From assembly GCA_000702525.1 (NCBI GenBank), contig JNIN01000001.1:1870501-1934500 (forward strand): DNA of 64,000 nucleotides. Direction: 5' to 3'. Made by a program: the position numbers and the translations under genes. The notes beneath the pieces were generated by a model. That model was not told the DNA's origin. It saw only the letters and a list, made by a program, of their open reading frames with translations, and did no database searches. Numbering within the stretch: position 1 is the stretch's first letter; every line of letters begins with the position of its first letter. The stretch is from Lachnospiraceae bacterium AC2012 (lineage in GTDB: Bacteria; Bacillota; Clostridia; Lachnospirales; Lachnospiraceae). This document shows, piece by piece, positions 43,992-52,426 of this stretch.

Positions 43992-44338
43992 TGGATATTA
44001 TAAAGTTTAGAGAAGTTATAAAACAGCGCGAAGAAACCAATGATGAATGGACGTATGGAGTTGAGCAGTGCTGGAAAAAAGAGATTGAAATTCTCACTGA
44101 GGATATTCCTTCTACAATTAGTTTTCTAAAAAATGACTGTACAGCGGAAGAGTATTCGTGGATTAGCGAAGTAATTGATGATGTAGTAGAGAAGGTTCCC
44201 AGCAGAGATCTTATTCAGTGTTATAAAGATCTCATGATAAAGTTCCCAGAGGAATGCGCCAAGTATAATATTGCAGGAAGCATTGAAAGTGCAGAGGAAA
44301 TACTTACATGGGAGGACGAAAATGGGGAGAAAGATTGA
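43991..44338 (+). CDS. probable immunity protein
   Basis: 115 residues, acidic, all-helical in appearance, no signal. Sequence such as EEYSWISEVIDDVVEKVPSR and CYKDLMIKFPEECAKYNIAG is typical of small immunity proteins found as arrays in Firmicutes polymorphic toxin loci. The ATG overlaps the toxin-tip stop, so it was once translationally coupled. It may persist as an orphan defence against kin toxins; this is inference. Confidence 0.55.
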   Translation: MDIIKFREVIKQREETNDEWTYGVEQCWKKEIEILTEDIPSTISFLKNDCTAEEYSWISEVIDDVVEKVPSRDLIQCYKDLMIKFPEECAKYNIAGSIESAEEILTWEDENGEKD

Positions 44339-44513
44339 GAATTTAGTAGATGAGGGATTTAGGGTTGGCCTCGTTGAAACAGCCTTTTTTGATGGCAAAT
44401 TTGAAATCCCTCATATAGACGCTCCAAATGAAATAATTATTCCCAAAGGAATGGTTCCTTTTTCAATCAGAGAACGCAGTATTGATAAATGTTTAAGACA
44501 CAGGTTTGGTTAG
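44322..44513 (+). pseudogene. DUF4417-like protein, N-terminal fragment
   Basis: 63 residues from ATG 44322, overlapping the immunity gene by 17 bases. GRKIENLVDEGFRVGLVETA and IIPKGMVPFSIRERS resemble the start of DUF4417 proteins of phages and integrative elements, which are about 200 residues or longer. The rest is missing, so this is a truncated relic. Confidence 0.5.
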
Positions 44514-44606
44514 GGAGATTGAATAAGCGAGCTGTCCAAGGGCAAAGCAGATTATCCTCCAAGTGGTAAACTGTCTTATCCTGAAAGAATATAATAGAAC
44601 ATAAGT

Positions 44607-44657
44607 AACAGACCATGAAAAGGACTCACATATCCCTTTCCAAGGTCTGTTCTTTTG
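44607..44657 (+). terminator. intrinsic terminator
   Basis: AACAGACC..AAAAGG / CCTTT..GGTCTGTT stem followed by CTTTTG; closes the immunity/DUF4417 segment. Confidence 0.7.
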
Positions 44658-44682
44658 TTTATTAATCCTTGTAGTATAAGGA

Positions 44683-44913
44683 GTGGATGGGATTGATGAC
44701 TCTTCTGGGAGCTTTTTTGGGAAATTAGATCTCTTTGGAATAAATCCTGTGACTATATCGAAGAAAGGATTCGATAATATTCTTGTCATAGGAAATGAGA
44801 GATTGTTGCCGCTATTGTCGAAAATAGTACAGTTATACAGTAAAGTTGTCTCAGCTGCCAAGACAGATGAGACAACGGCTTATGATATTGGAGATGGATT
44901 TTATAGCAATTGA
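44683..44913 (+). CDS. short uncharacterised frame, probably a gene remnant
   Basis: 76 residues with FFGKLDLFGINPVTISKKG, FDNILVIGNERLLPLLSKIV, AAKTDETTAYDIGDG. I do not recognise it. The amphipathic helices look like real protein, but the start lacks a ribosome binding site and the 3' end runs into the palindrome at 44909, so it may be the tail of a lost gene. Confidence 0.35.
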   Translation: MDGIDDSSGSFFGKLDLFGINPVTISKKGFDNILVIGNERLLPLLSKIVQLYSKVVSAAKTDETTAYDIGDGFYSN

Positions 44914-44942
44914 TTATATGGCATATATGCCATATAATCAAT
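44909..44942. promoter_or_regulatory. 34-bp perfect palindrome, probable autoregulatory operator
   Basis: The sequence ATTGATTATATGGCATA is followed by its exact reverse complement. It is centred 97 bases upstream of the HigA-like start, and a further half-like ATTGATTATAT occurs at 44995. XRE-family antitoxins commonly bind such sites. Confidence 0.65.
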
Positions 44943-45022
44943 AACCAGAGTGTTATATTTCTTCTATTATGGAGGCTGGCAAAGGAGCGAAGAATTGATT
45001 ATATAGAAAGGATGGGATGATC

Positions 45023-45310
45023 ATGAAAACATTAAACAATATGCTTTCAGAGCAGCTGAAAGATGAAGAGTTTCGTAAAGAATACGAAGCAATCCAGCCG
45101 GAGATGACTATAATAAGAGCTATTGTTGATGCTCGTACATCTCAGAATCTTACGCAGAAGGAGCTGGCAGAACGTACCGGAATCAATCAGGCTGATATCA
45201 GTAAATTAGAGAATGGTACGAGAAATCCTTCTGTAAATTTACTTAAGCGACTGGCTGATGGAATGGGGATGGATCTTAGGATAGAGTTTGTTCCGAAGCA
45301 GCAGATCTAA
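45023..45310 (+). CDS. XRE-family HTH protein, HigA-antitoxin-like
   Basis: 95 residues. The helix-turn-helix is SQNLTQKELAERTGINQADI, then SKLENGTRNPSVNLLKRLAD. A short N-terminal arm (MLSEQLKDEEFRKEYEAI) and basic C-terminal strand (DLRIEFVPKQQ) match HigA-type antitoxins of RelE/HigB systems. No toxin gene lies directly before or after it, so it is orphaned or a lone repressor. ATG 45023 is preferred over ATG 45017. Confidence 0.75.
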   Translation: MKTLNNMLSEQLKDEEFRKEYEAIQPEMTIIRAIVDARTSQNLTQKELAERTGINQADISKLENGTRNPSVNLLKRLADGMGMDLRIEFVPKQQI

Positions 45311-45394
45311 CAGAAAAATCTGTTGTACCAAGGCGAGGCACGGAAATAATGGAAATTATAATGTAAGTAAGAGATGGAGAGGTAGAATTTTGCT

Positions 45395-45910
45395 ATGAAA
45401 ACAGTTGTATTACTTTATGAGACATGTTGTATATATGAAATCGTAATTACGAATTATTTCCTGCAGTGTACTGGGCATGAAATAGTTTTTGCTACACTAG
45501 ATGGTAATGCGGTTACAGCCCAGGAAAAGTTTTCGCTTAATGCTACATGTGCATTGAACGAAATTGATCCAAAAGAGGTAGAACTCCTTTTGATTCCAGG
45601 AGGAGAGATCTCATCCATTGATAATGAAGAAGTATATTCGTATATACGTGCAGTTGTGGATAACAAGGGCTTGGTCGCAGGGATATGTAATGGTGTAGAT
45701 GAATTGGACAACGCTGGCGTTCTAGATGGAATAGAATCAACACATTCGGGTAAGGATGATTTGGTTGTTGGCGAGCACGTAATAACTGCAAGAGCAAATA
45801 TGTACGTTGATATGGCGATTGCTATTGGAAAGAAGATGGAGCTTTTCGCAGATGAGGCAGATTTGCAGGAGACCATTGATTTTTGGAAATTGCATAAGAG
45901 TTTTAACTAA
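45395..45910 (+). CDS. DJ-1/PfpI family protein
   Basis: 171 residues. The fold signature is LLLIPGGEISS (~62-72) and the nucleophile-elbow Cys in AGICNGVDEL (~95-104). A conserved Glu near the N terminus (ETCCIYE) can pair with that Cys. Members act as deglycase, protease-like or stress proteins; the exact role is open. Its last 172 coding bases are duplicated at 42091-42262. Confidence 0.8.
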   Translation: MKTVVLLYETCCIYEIVITNYFLQCTGHEIVFATLDGNAVTAQEKFSLNATCALNEIDPKEVELLLIPGGEISSIDNEEVYSYIRAVVDNKGLVAGICNGVDELDNAGVLDGIESTHSGKDDLVVGEHVITARANMYVDMAIAIGKKMELFADEADLQETIDFWKLHKSFN

Positions 45911-45914
45911 AAAT
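45739..45914 (+). repeat. 176-bp direct repeat, copy 2
   Basis: 3' part of the DJ-1/PfpI gene plus four bases past its stop. The same sequence, with two mismatches, is at 42091-42266, 3648 bp away in the same orientation. Confidence 0.92.
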
Positions 45915-45930
45915 AATCAGGAGGATCTAA

Positions 45931-46770
45931 ATGATTTATATTGGTTGTCACTTGTCGGTTACAAATGGATACGAGGCCATGGGTCGACAGATGATGGATT
46001 TTGGTGGAAATACTTTCGCATGGTTTACAAGAAATCCAAGAGGTGGAAAAGCAAAAGATCTGGACCCTGCAGATGTTGAAAAGTTGCGTGCAATCTTGGA
46101 GAAAGAAACATTTGGAACATTGGTAGCGCATGCAAGCTATACGATGAATCTCTGCTCGGCAAAGCCGGAGACAAGAGCGAATGCGTTAGATATGCTCAAG
46201 CAGGATTTACAGAGAATGGAACAGATTCCAAATCAATACTATAATTTTCATCCTGGTTCGCATACGGGTCAGGGAACGGAAATAGGTATTCAGCAGATTG
46301 CAGATGGTTTAAATCAGTCTATTTGGCCGGAAATGAAGACGACAATTTTACTGGAAACGATGGCCGGCAAAGGTTCCGAGGTGGGTAAAACATTCGAGAA
46401 ATTAAGAGAGATTATCGATCGCACGACACTTCAGGAAAAGCTCGGCGTCTGTTTGGACACTTGCCATATTTGGGATGGTGGCTATGATATTGTAAATGAT
46501 TTGGATGGCGTTTTAACACAGTTTGATAATATCATTGGACTGCATCGGTTGAAAGCCATTCATTTTAACGATAGTAAAAATGAATGTGGTGCTGCTAAAG
46601 ACCGCCATGAAAAATTGGGGCAGGGATGCATTGGAATGGAGGCGATGAAGCGAATCGCACTTCATCCTGCATTACAAAATCTTCCATTTATTTTGGAAAC
46701 ACCAAATGATGATGCAGGATACAAAGCAGAAATAGCGCTGGTAAACCGTTGGATGAACGAATATAAATAG
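45931..46770 (+). CDS. nfo: deoxyribonuclease IV (AP endonuclease)
   Basis: 279 residues, standard length. Metal-ligand motifs visible are IGCHLSV (~4), VAHASYTMNL (~64), NFHPGSHTG (~105), LLETMAGKGSE (~140), GVCLDTCHIWDGGYD (~173), HFNDSKN (~210) and the late ILETPND. It cleaves abasic sites in base-excision repair. AGGAGG precedes the ATG. Confidence 0.93.
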   Translation: MIYIGCHLSVTNGYEAMGRQMMDFGGNTFAWFTRNPRGGKAKDLDPADVEKLRAILEKETFGTLVAHASYTMNLCSAKPETRANALDMLKQDLQRMEQIPNQYYNFHPGSHTGQGTEIGIQQIADGLNQSIWPEMKTTILLETMAGKGSEVGKTFEKLREIIDRTTLQEKLGVCLDTCHIWDGGYDIVNDLDGVLTQFDNIIGLHRLKAIHFNDSKNECGAAKDRHEKLGQGCIGMEAMKRIALHPALQNLPFILETPNDDAGYKAEIALVNRWMNEYK

Positions 46771-46790
46771 GAAATAAGCATAAAATACGC

Positions 46791-46819
46791 GGCGGCGAGG
46801 TTCCCTCGTCGCTTTTTTT
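46791..46819 (+). terminator. nfo terminator
   Basis: GCGGCGAGG / CCTCGTCGC stem with TTTTTTT tail. It is directly followed by TATAAT (46823-46828), a probable -10 for the sensor kinase. Confidence 0.85.
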
Positions 46820-46886
46820 ATTGTATAATTTAGGTACATTTTTTGTGTTGTGTGTAAATGATTTGGGTTTTTACAGGGGATGCAAA

Positions 46887-49340
46887 TTGAAGAGAAGATA
46901 TATTATTATCATTAATATTTTGATGGTAGGGTTGATTCTTTTTATAATCGCAAAATACGCGAATGATAGAGCAATAGAATCAAACCGTGCTTCGATTGCG
47001 TCTTTTGAGAAAATGACAATTACAACAGAGCAAATCATCGATAACTATTTAGAGGATGAACAGCATCTGTGTGATATCTGGTCAAATTACATCAATCGCT
47101 CTGCGGAAGCAGGTTCGCCGATGACGATTGATGAGGCAATTTCTTATATCAGAAAAGCAAAAATATCTCCGGAAATATCCGGACATCTTATTTATATTGA
47201 TGATGGTTCCATGGCAGGCATTTCGACGTCTGCGCATATGACCGATCCAACGGATTATTCGGTAGATTATTCTCATATTTCCCTATTTGAAAATTTTGAA
47301 ATACATGATTTGGATGGAAAAGTGAACCTTACGAGAGCGTACACAGATCCATTGAACGGCGTGCAGTCGATTGCCTTTTTGAATAATGTGAAGGTATTGG
47401 ATTCTGAGACGAATGAAATGCGAGAGGGACTCCTGATTCGCGTGGTTCCAGTGAGTCGTCTGGAACAAAAACTCGTGTTTTTGAAAGGAGAATATGAAAA
47501 TGTAGAAATCTCCTTAATCGACTGGGATGGAGACTACATGATTCATGGAAAATCCCTGAAGAACAGAAATTTTTTTGAATATTTTAAATCTTATAATCCG
47601 ATGACAACAAAGGAATATAACGAAGTTGTGGAAACGATTCGTACACAGATCGGCTCGATGCATATTCGCAATTCCAAGAGTGAGGATAGTGTCATTGCGT
47701 ATACACCGTTAAGTGGTATGAATTCCTGGTATTTGATTGCCTATATTCCAGCATCGGAATTGACAGATAGCAAATCTGTGGATTGGGTTCTTCTAGGGAT
47801 CGCTTCGGTTGGCCTAATGCTTTTACTCCATTTTAATTTGTTTGTATTACGTGGCCTGAATCGAAAACTTGCAGATGCAGCAGAGGCAGCAAATCAGGCG
47901 AATGAAGCGAAGTCCCATTTCCTGTCGACGATGTCGCATGATATTAGAACACCGATGAATGCTATTATTGGTATGGATGAGATGATTTTGCGTAGTAGTC
48001 AGGATGAGGAAATATTAACGTACGCGGAAAATATCAAAACAGCAGGCAATACGCTTCTGGGAATCATTAAGGATATCCTTGATTTTTCCAAGATTGAAGC
48101 GGGCAAGATGGAATTGGTTCCTGTGGATTATAATTTCGTTTCGCTATTAAATGATCTGGTGAATATGGTGCAGTGCAAGGCGGAAGAGAAGGGACTTACG
48201 TTTGAACTGGAGGTAGACAAGAATATTCCAAGGATTATGAATGGCGATGAGATCCGAATCAAGCAGGTGATTACAAATATTCTATCGAATGCAGTGAAAT
48301 ATACGAAGCAGGGCGGTATTACCTTTTCTATTTCCAGTGAGAAAATAGAGGAGCATCCGGAGGAAGTGGTGCTCCATGTTTCCATCAAGGATACGGGCAT
48401 TGGAATAAAGAAAGAGGATTTGGATAAACTCTTTGTAGCGTTTGAACGAATTGAGGAGAAGAAGAATCGAAATGTTGAGGGAACCGGACTTGGAATGGCG
48501 ATTGCGCAGAGTTTTCTTAACATGATGGGCAGTAAGATGCAGGTAGAGAGCGAATATGGTGTAGGATCGGAATTCTCCTTTGACTTGAACCAACGCGTGG
48601 TAAATTGGGAGCCGATGGGTGAATTTGATACGGCATTCAAACGTTTCCGAAGTGAGAGAAAGCAGTATCGGGTGAAGTTTACGGCGCCGAAGGCGAGAAT
48701 TCTGGTGGTGGATGATACGGAGATTAACCTCAAGGTATTTACAAGCCTACTGAGCAAGACGAAGATGCAGATCGAAACGGCAGACAGTGGAGATGCCTGT
48801 ATCCATCTTTTCAAGAAAAATCATTATGACCTGATTTTCCTGGATCATATGATGCCGAATAAGGATGGTATAGAGACGATGAAGGAAATGAAGACGCTGC
48901 AGGATACACCAAATACAGACACACCGGTGATTTGTCTTACTGCTAATGCGATATCCGGAATGCGTGAGATGTATATCGAAGCGGGATTTCACGATTATCT
49001 GACAAAACCGATTGATACAAGTAGATTGGAAAATATGATACTTCGGTATTTACCATCGAATTTGATAGAACGTCGTATTTTAGTCGTCCATGAGGATGTC
49101 GCATTTCTAAAAAAGATCAAGGAATGGCTGCCGGATTGTTATAACGTTATTGTCGTAAAGTCCGAGGAGCAGGCAGTAACATTTCTACAGAAGCAGGAAG
49201 TGGATTTGATATTGATGGATGATGGAATCCAATTACAAAAAGAATGGGAGGAGGCAAAGGTCATCCGAAAGCATTTCAGTGAAATCAGTCAGGACGAGAT
49301 TCTTACGCTGGTAAGGGACTTTTTTAACGAAGATTCTTGA
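46887..49340 (+). CDS. hybrid sensor histidine kinase with receiver domains
   Basis: About 817 residues from TTG 46887, which follows AGGGGAT; an upstream in-frame TTG (46821) overlaps the promoter -10. One membrane segment (~4-23), a ~275-residue extracytoplasmic sensor (Cache-like), a second membrane segment (~300-322), the DHp domain with His351 (STMSHDIRTPMN), an ATPase domain (NILSNAVKYT; GTGLGMAI), a receiver with Asp653 (FLDHMMPNKDG), and a degenerate second receiver (ILVVHEDVAF). It is the sensor of a phosphorelay with the next three genes. Confidence 0.9.
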   Translation: MKRRYIIIINILMVGLILFIIAKYANDRAIESNRASIASFEKMTITTEQIIDNYLEDEQHLCDIWSNYINRSAEAGSPMTIDEAISYIRKAKISPEISGHLIYIDDGSMAGISTSAHMTDPTDYSVDYSHISLFENFEIHDLDGKVNLTRAYTDPLNGVQSIAFLNNVKVLDSETNEMREGLLIRVVPVSRLEQKLVFLKGEYENVEISLIDWDGDYMIHGKSLKNRNFFEYFKSYNPMTTKEYNEVVETIRTQIGSMHIRNSKSEDSVIAYTPLSGMNSWYLIAYIPASELTDSKSVDWVLLGIASVGLMLLLHFNLFVLRGLNRKLADAAEAANQANEAKSHFLSTMSHDIRTPMNAIIGMDEMILRSSQDEEILTYAENIKTAGNTLLGIIKDILDFSKIEAGKMELVPVDYNFVSLLNDLVNMVQCKAEEKGLTFELEVDKNIPRIMNGDEIRIKQVITNILSNAVKYTKQGGITFSISSEKIEEHPEEVVLHVSIKDTGIGIKKEDLDKLFVAFERIEEKKNRNVEGTGLGMAIAQSFLNMMGSKMQVESEYGVGSEFSFDLNQRVVNWEPMGEFDTAFKRFRSERKQYRVKFTAPKARILVVDDTEINLKVFTSLLSKTKMQIETADSGDACIHLFKKNHYDLIFLDHMMPNKDGIETMKEMKTLQDTPNTDTPVICLTANAISGMREMYIEAGFHDYLTKPIDTSRLENMILRYLPSNLIERRILVVHEDVAFLKKIKEWLPDCYNVIVVKSEEQAVTFLQKQEVDLILMDDGIQLQKEWEEAKVIRKHFSEISQDEILTLVRDFFNEDS

Positions 49341-49357
49341 GGTAGAAAGGAGCGCAT

Positions 49358-50662
49358 ATGAGTAAAAGTGTGAAGAGAATGATTTCTATGACTCTTGTGG
49401 CAATGCTATTACTTGGTGCAACGGGATGTGGAGAGAGTCAGACAGAAAGTGAGGAATTTAGCCCGAAGATCGATGCGGATACGGAATATAAGATATCCGT
49501 TGTGGGCACGTATTCCAATTTTGAGTCGTTGGAAAGTGAGTTTGAGCGATTTTACGCAAAGTATCCAAATGGTGAGATTACGTATACGTACCTGGATGAT
49601 TATGGTAATACGATTGGCCAGGCCTTGGCTGGTCAGGAGCCACCAGATATCTATGTGGTTCAGCCATGGATGTATGGAAATGATCAGTATGCGGATTTAT
49701 TTGACAGTGCGGAAGTTCTTTCCGATCCGGATTTGGAAATCGATTTGGATTGCATTCGTTCCGGTGTCAGATGGGAGATGGAGAATGGAGAAATCCTGAC
49801 ATTGCCGATATTTGCGACATCCTATGGAATGCTTGTGAACAAGGACATTTTTGAAAAAGAGAATCTTGAGGTTCCTGAGACTTATGAGGAATTGGTAGAT
49901 GTATGTGAAAAACTGAAGGCAGCAGGTTATGAATCACCGGTGATGGGAGCGAATACGTCGACGACACCTGGTATTGGTTATACCTTTGCTTATCCGATGT
50001 TTGCACATACGGTAAAGGAAGATCGAAGTGTGGAGGAAGGTTTAAATAATCTGGATCCATCGGCGGGTGAGGCTATGAGGGAATCTCTTACCAGACTGCA
50101 GGAATTTGTCGATGCGGGTTGTATTGATGTTGCGAAGTGTAGCGCTGAGATGGAAGACGATTATGATGCTGTGATTATGCGTTTCTTCGAGGGAGATGTT
50201 CCGATGATGCTTTGCTCCGGTGATGTGGTTTCCGGAACGAAAAAGCGTGAGAGCAAGTCAGAGGCATTTGAAGAGAATCCATTCGCCTATGATTTCTATG
50301 TGGCACCGTCTGGTGATGAGGGTGGATATTATATGGATTCGATTTCCCTATTATTCTGCGTGAATAAGAATAGTGAAAATCTGGATATGACAAATGAGTT
50401 TATGCGATTCCTGGCAAGTGAAGAAGAGCTCGGACTGATGGCGCAGGAAAAGAGACTGATTACACCGACTAAGGATTATTCTCTCGATGAAGTCTATGCG
50501 TCCTTATCCGATTTCCCGGAGGAACGTACGATTAATTTCAGAGATACGGAACTTCTGGATACAACGGTTAAGCAGTTCCGTGCGGCAGCATATGCTGTTG
50601 TGAATGGCGAGATGACGGTGGATGAAGCGGTCGCAAGTTATGGAACGATACCGACGGATTAA
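49358..50662 (+). CDS. ABC-type extracellular solute-binding lipoprotein, orphan
   Basis: 434 residues. The signal peptide ends in a lipobox (LLLGATGC), so it is membrane-tethered. The mature part is a family 1 sugar-binding protein (YKISVVGTYSNFESL, IYVVQPWMYGNDQY, LPIFATSYGMLVNKDIFEK). No ABC permease or ATPase is near. It starts 17 bases after the kinase stop, so it probably presents a ligand to the kinase sensor domain in place of transport. Confidence 0.85.
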   Translation: MSKSVKRMISMTLVAMLLLGATGCGESQTESEEFSPKIDADTEYKISVVGTYSNFESLESEFERFYAKYPNGEITYTYLDDYGNTIGQALAGQEPPDIYVVQPWMYGNDQYADLFDSAEVLSDPDLEIDLDCIRSGVRWEMENGEILTLPIFATSYGMLVNKDIFEKENLEVPETYEELVDVCEKLKAAGYESPVMGANTSTTPGIGYTFAYPMFAHTVKEDRSVEEGLNNLDPSAGEAMRESLTRLQEFVDAGCIDVAKCSAEMEDDYDAVIMRFFEGDVPMMLCSGDVVSGTKKRESKSEAFEENPFAYDFYVAPSGDEGGYYMDSISLLFCVNKNSENLDMTNEFMRFLASEEELGLMAQEKRLITPTKDYSLDEVYASLSDFPEERTINFRDTELLDTTVKQFRAAAYAVVNGEMTVDEAVASYGTIPTD

Positions 50663-50668
50663 CTGGAA

Positions 50669-51250
50669 TTACAGAGAATCTAGAATGTCTCTGGCATGTT
50701 CCTTGGCTTCTTCGTAATCAAGGTTGGAAACCAGCTTCGCTAATGATGATAGTTTCGAAGAAAGCTCTTCGTCACATTGGTAGGTTAACAGCTGGTTTGC
50801 AGTTTCTTCGGAAGTGCCGAGATCGAAGTCGTCAATCGCATGAATGAGTTTATTTAAAAGTGTAGAGATGGTGCTCTTGTCGAAATCTCGGGTTGGTTCA
50901 TTCGCTTGAGAAGCGTAAGGTTCCAAAGCGGATTTTAAAGAGCGAAAGGAAGATAAAACCTCTGGAGTAAGTGCTTCTACTTGCTCCAGATGGTTTTCTT
51001 TTCCTAATTTTTCAAGTGTAAAGAATTCCTCGCCGAGGTCCATGGCGCCAATCATACGGCAGGTTGTCTTTAGAGAATGAACCAAAATCGTATAGTTCGT
51101 AAGGTCCTTCTCTTTGACATAGGTTTCTACCAAATCGCTTTTTTCCTCTATGATTTTATAAACATCATTTAAAAGCTCTAGGAAGAGTTCCATAGAGCCA
51201 GAGTTCTGTACGGCTTTATCGATATCGATACCAGGAATGTGTAGATTCAT
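50669..51250 (-). CDS. histidine phosphotransfer (Hpt) protein
   Basis: 193 residues. The phosphoryl site is His58 in YTILVHSLKTTCRMIGA, typical of Hpt domains. A second helical half (~115-190) is of unknown role. GGAGG lies eight bases before the ATG at 51250, fixing the start over longer frames. It is convergent with the binding-protein gene (six bases apart) and divergent from the HD-GYP regulator, linking kinase and output. Confidence 0.85.
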   Translation of the reverse strand: MNLHIPGIDIDKAVQNSGSMELFLELLNDVYKIIEEKSDLVETYVKEKDLTNYTILVHSLKTTCRMIGAMDLGEEFFTLEKLGKENHLEQVEALTPEVLSSFRSLKSALEPYASQANEPTRDFDKSTISTLLNKLIHAIDDFDLGTSEETANQLLTYQCDEELSSKLSSLAKLVSNLDYEEAKEHARDILDSL

Positions 51251-51374
51251 AGATGGTTCCTCCATGGCATATGCGTGGTTTATACTTTTTTTCAGTATAG
51301 CACGGAAAAATTGATAGATAAACGATTTTCGGATATCATAAGGAAAAGGAGATTTCCGATTGGGGAGGTTATGT

Positions 51375-52391
51375 ATGATTCCGCAGATTATAGTCGTTGA
51401 TGACGATCCAATTATTTTAAAAAGATCCTGGAATACTCTGACAGATGCAGGGTTCAAGGTGATCGCATTGAAGTCTGGAAAGGCGCTCTTGGAGTACACC
51501 GTAGAGCATCCGGCACCAGACCTTATTTTGATGGATATCAATATGCCCGAGATGAGTGGGTTTGATGTGATTCAGGAGTTGAAGAGGAGTAACATTTCCT
51601 GGCGGGAAACGCCGGTGATTTTCTTAACAGCGAATGAAGATGAGGGAATTGAGACGCAGGGACTCTCTCTTGGTGCGATGGATTTTATAAGAAAGCCTTT
51701 TGTTCCGAGCGTTCTTGTGCTGAGAGTTAAGCATGCGGTCGAACTGACACGATTGCAGCACAATCTCGAGAGCATGGTAGATGAAAAGACAAAAGAAAAT
51801 GAGAATCTATTTCTTCATGTTGTGGAATGCCTTGCAGATGCGATCGATGCGAAGGATAATTATACCAATGGTCATTCGGGAAGAGTGGCGGCGTATTCCA
51901 AAGAGATTGCAAGACGCTATGGATATGATGAGAAGCAGCAGGAGAAGATTTTCATGATGGGGCTTCTGCATGATGTCGGCAAGATTGGGGTACCGGATGA
52001 AGTGATTAATAAACCGGGGCGCCTGACGGACGAGGAGTTCGCATGCATTAAGAAGCATCCGGCGATTGGATATAAGATTTTAAGCAATATCAAGGAGATG
52101 CCGGAATTGTCAGCCGGAGCGAGATTCCATCATGAGAGATATGGTGGAAATGGTTACCCGGAGGGGATTTCCGGTTTGGACATCCCGGAAGTGGCTCGGA
52201 TTATCGCCGTGGCGGATGCCTATGATGCGATGACGAGTAATCGTAGTTATCGAGGGGTTCTGCCACAGGAAAAGGTGAGAGACGAGATTGAAAAGGGCAA
52301 GGGAACGCAGTTCGATCCCCAGTTTGCGGATATTATGCTGGAAATGATAGACGAAGATCAGGAATATCGTATGCGAGATATTCGTGAGTAA
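51375..52391 (+). CDS. response regulator with HD-GYP phosphodiesterase domain
   Basis: About 338 residues. The receiver has Asp54 (LILMDINMPEMSG). The HD-GYP output has LLHDVGKIG (HD at 199-200), HHERYGGNGYP (252-262) and VADAYDAMTSNRSY. The usual Asp of HHERxDGxGYP is Gly here, though the GYP and metal residues are kept. It probably degrades cyclic di-GMP when phosphorylated. GGGGAGG precedes ATG 51375. Confidence 0.88.
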   Translation: MIPQIIVVDDDPIILKRSWNTLTDAGFKVIALKSGKALLEYTVEHPAPDLILMDINMPEMSGFDVIQELKRSNISWRETPVIFLTANEDEGIETQGLSLGAMDFIRKPFVPSVLVLRVKHAVELTRLQHNLESMVDEKTKENENLFLHVVECLADAIDAKDNYTNGHSGRVAAYSKEIARRYGYDEKQQEKIFMMGLLHDVGKIGVPDEVINKPGRLTDEEFACIKKHPAIGYKILSNIKEMPELSAGARFHHERYGGNGYPEGISGLDIPEVARIIAVADAYDAMTSNRSYRGVLPQEKVRDEIEKGKGTQFDPQFADIMLEMIDEDQEYRMRDIRE

Positions 52392-52426
52392 ATAAAGAGA
52401 AAGAGATTGAGAGTTGTAGTTTTGAC

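Noticed and set aside
45454-45876. Minus-strand frame of 140 residues opposite the DJ-1/PfpI gene, partly repeated at 41941-42228
   Set aside because: It is the complement of the PfpI gene and of its copied tail.
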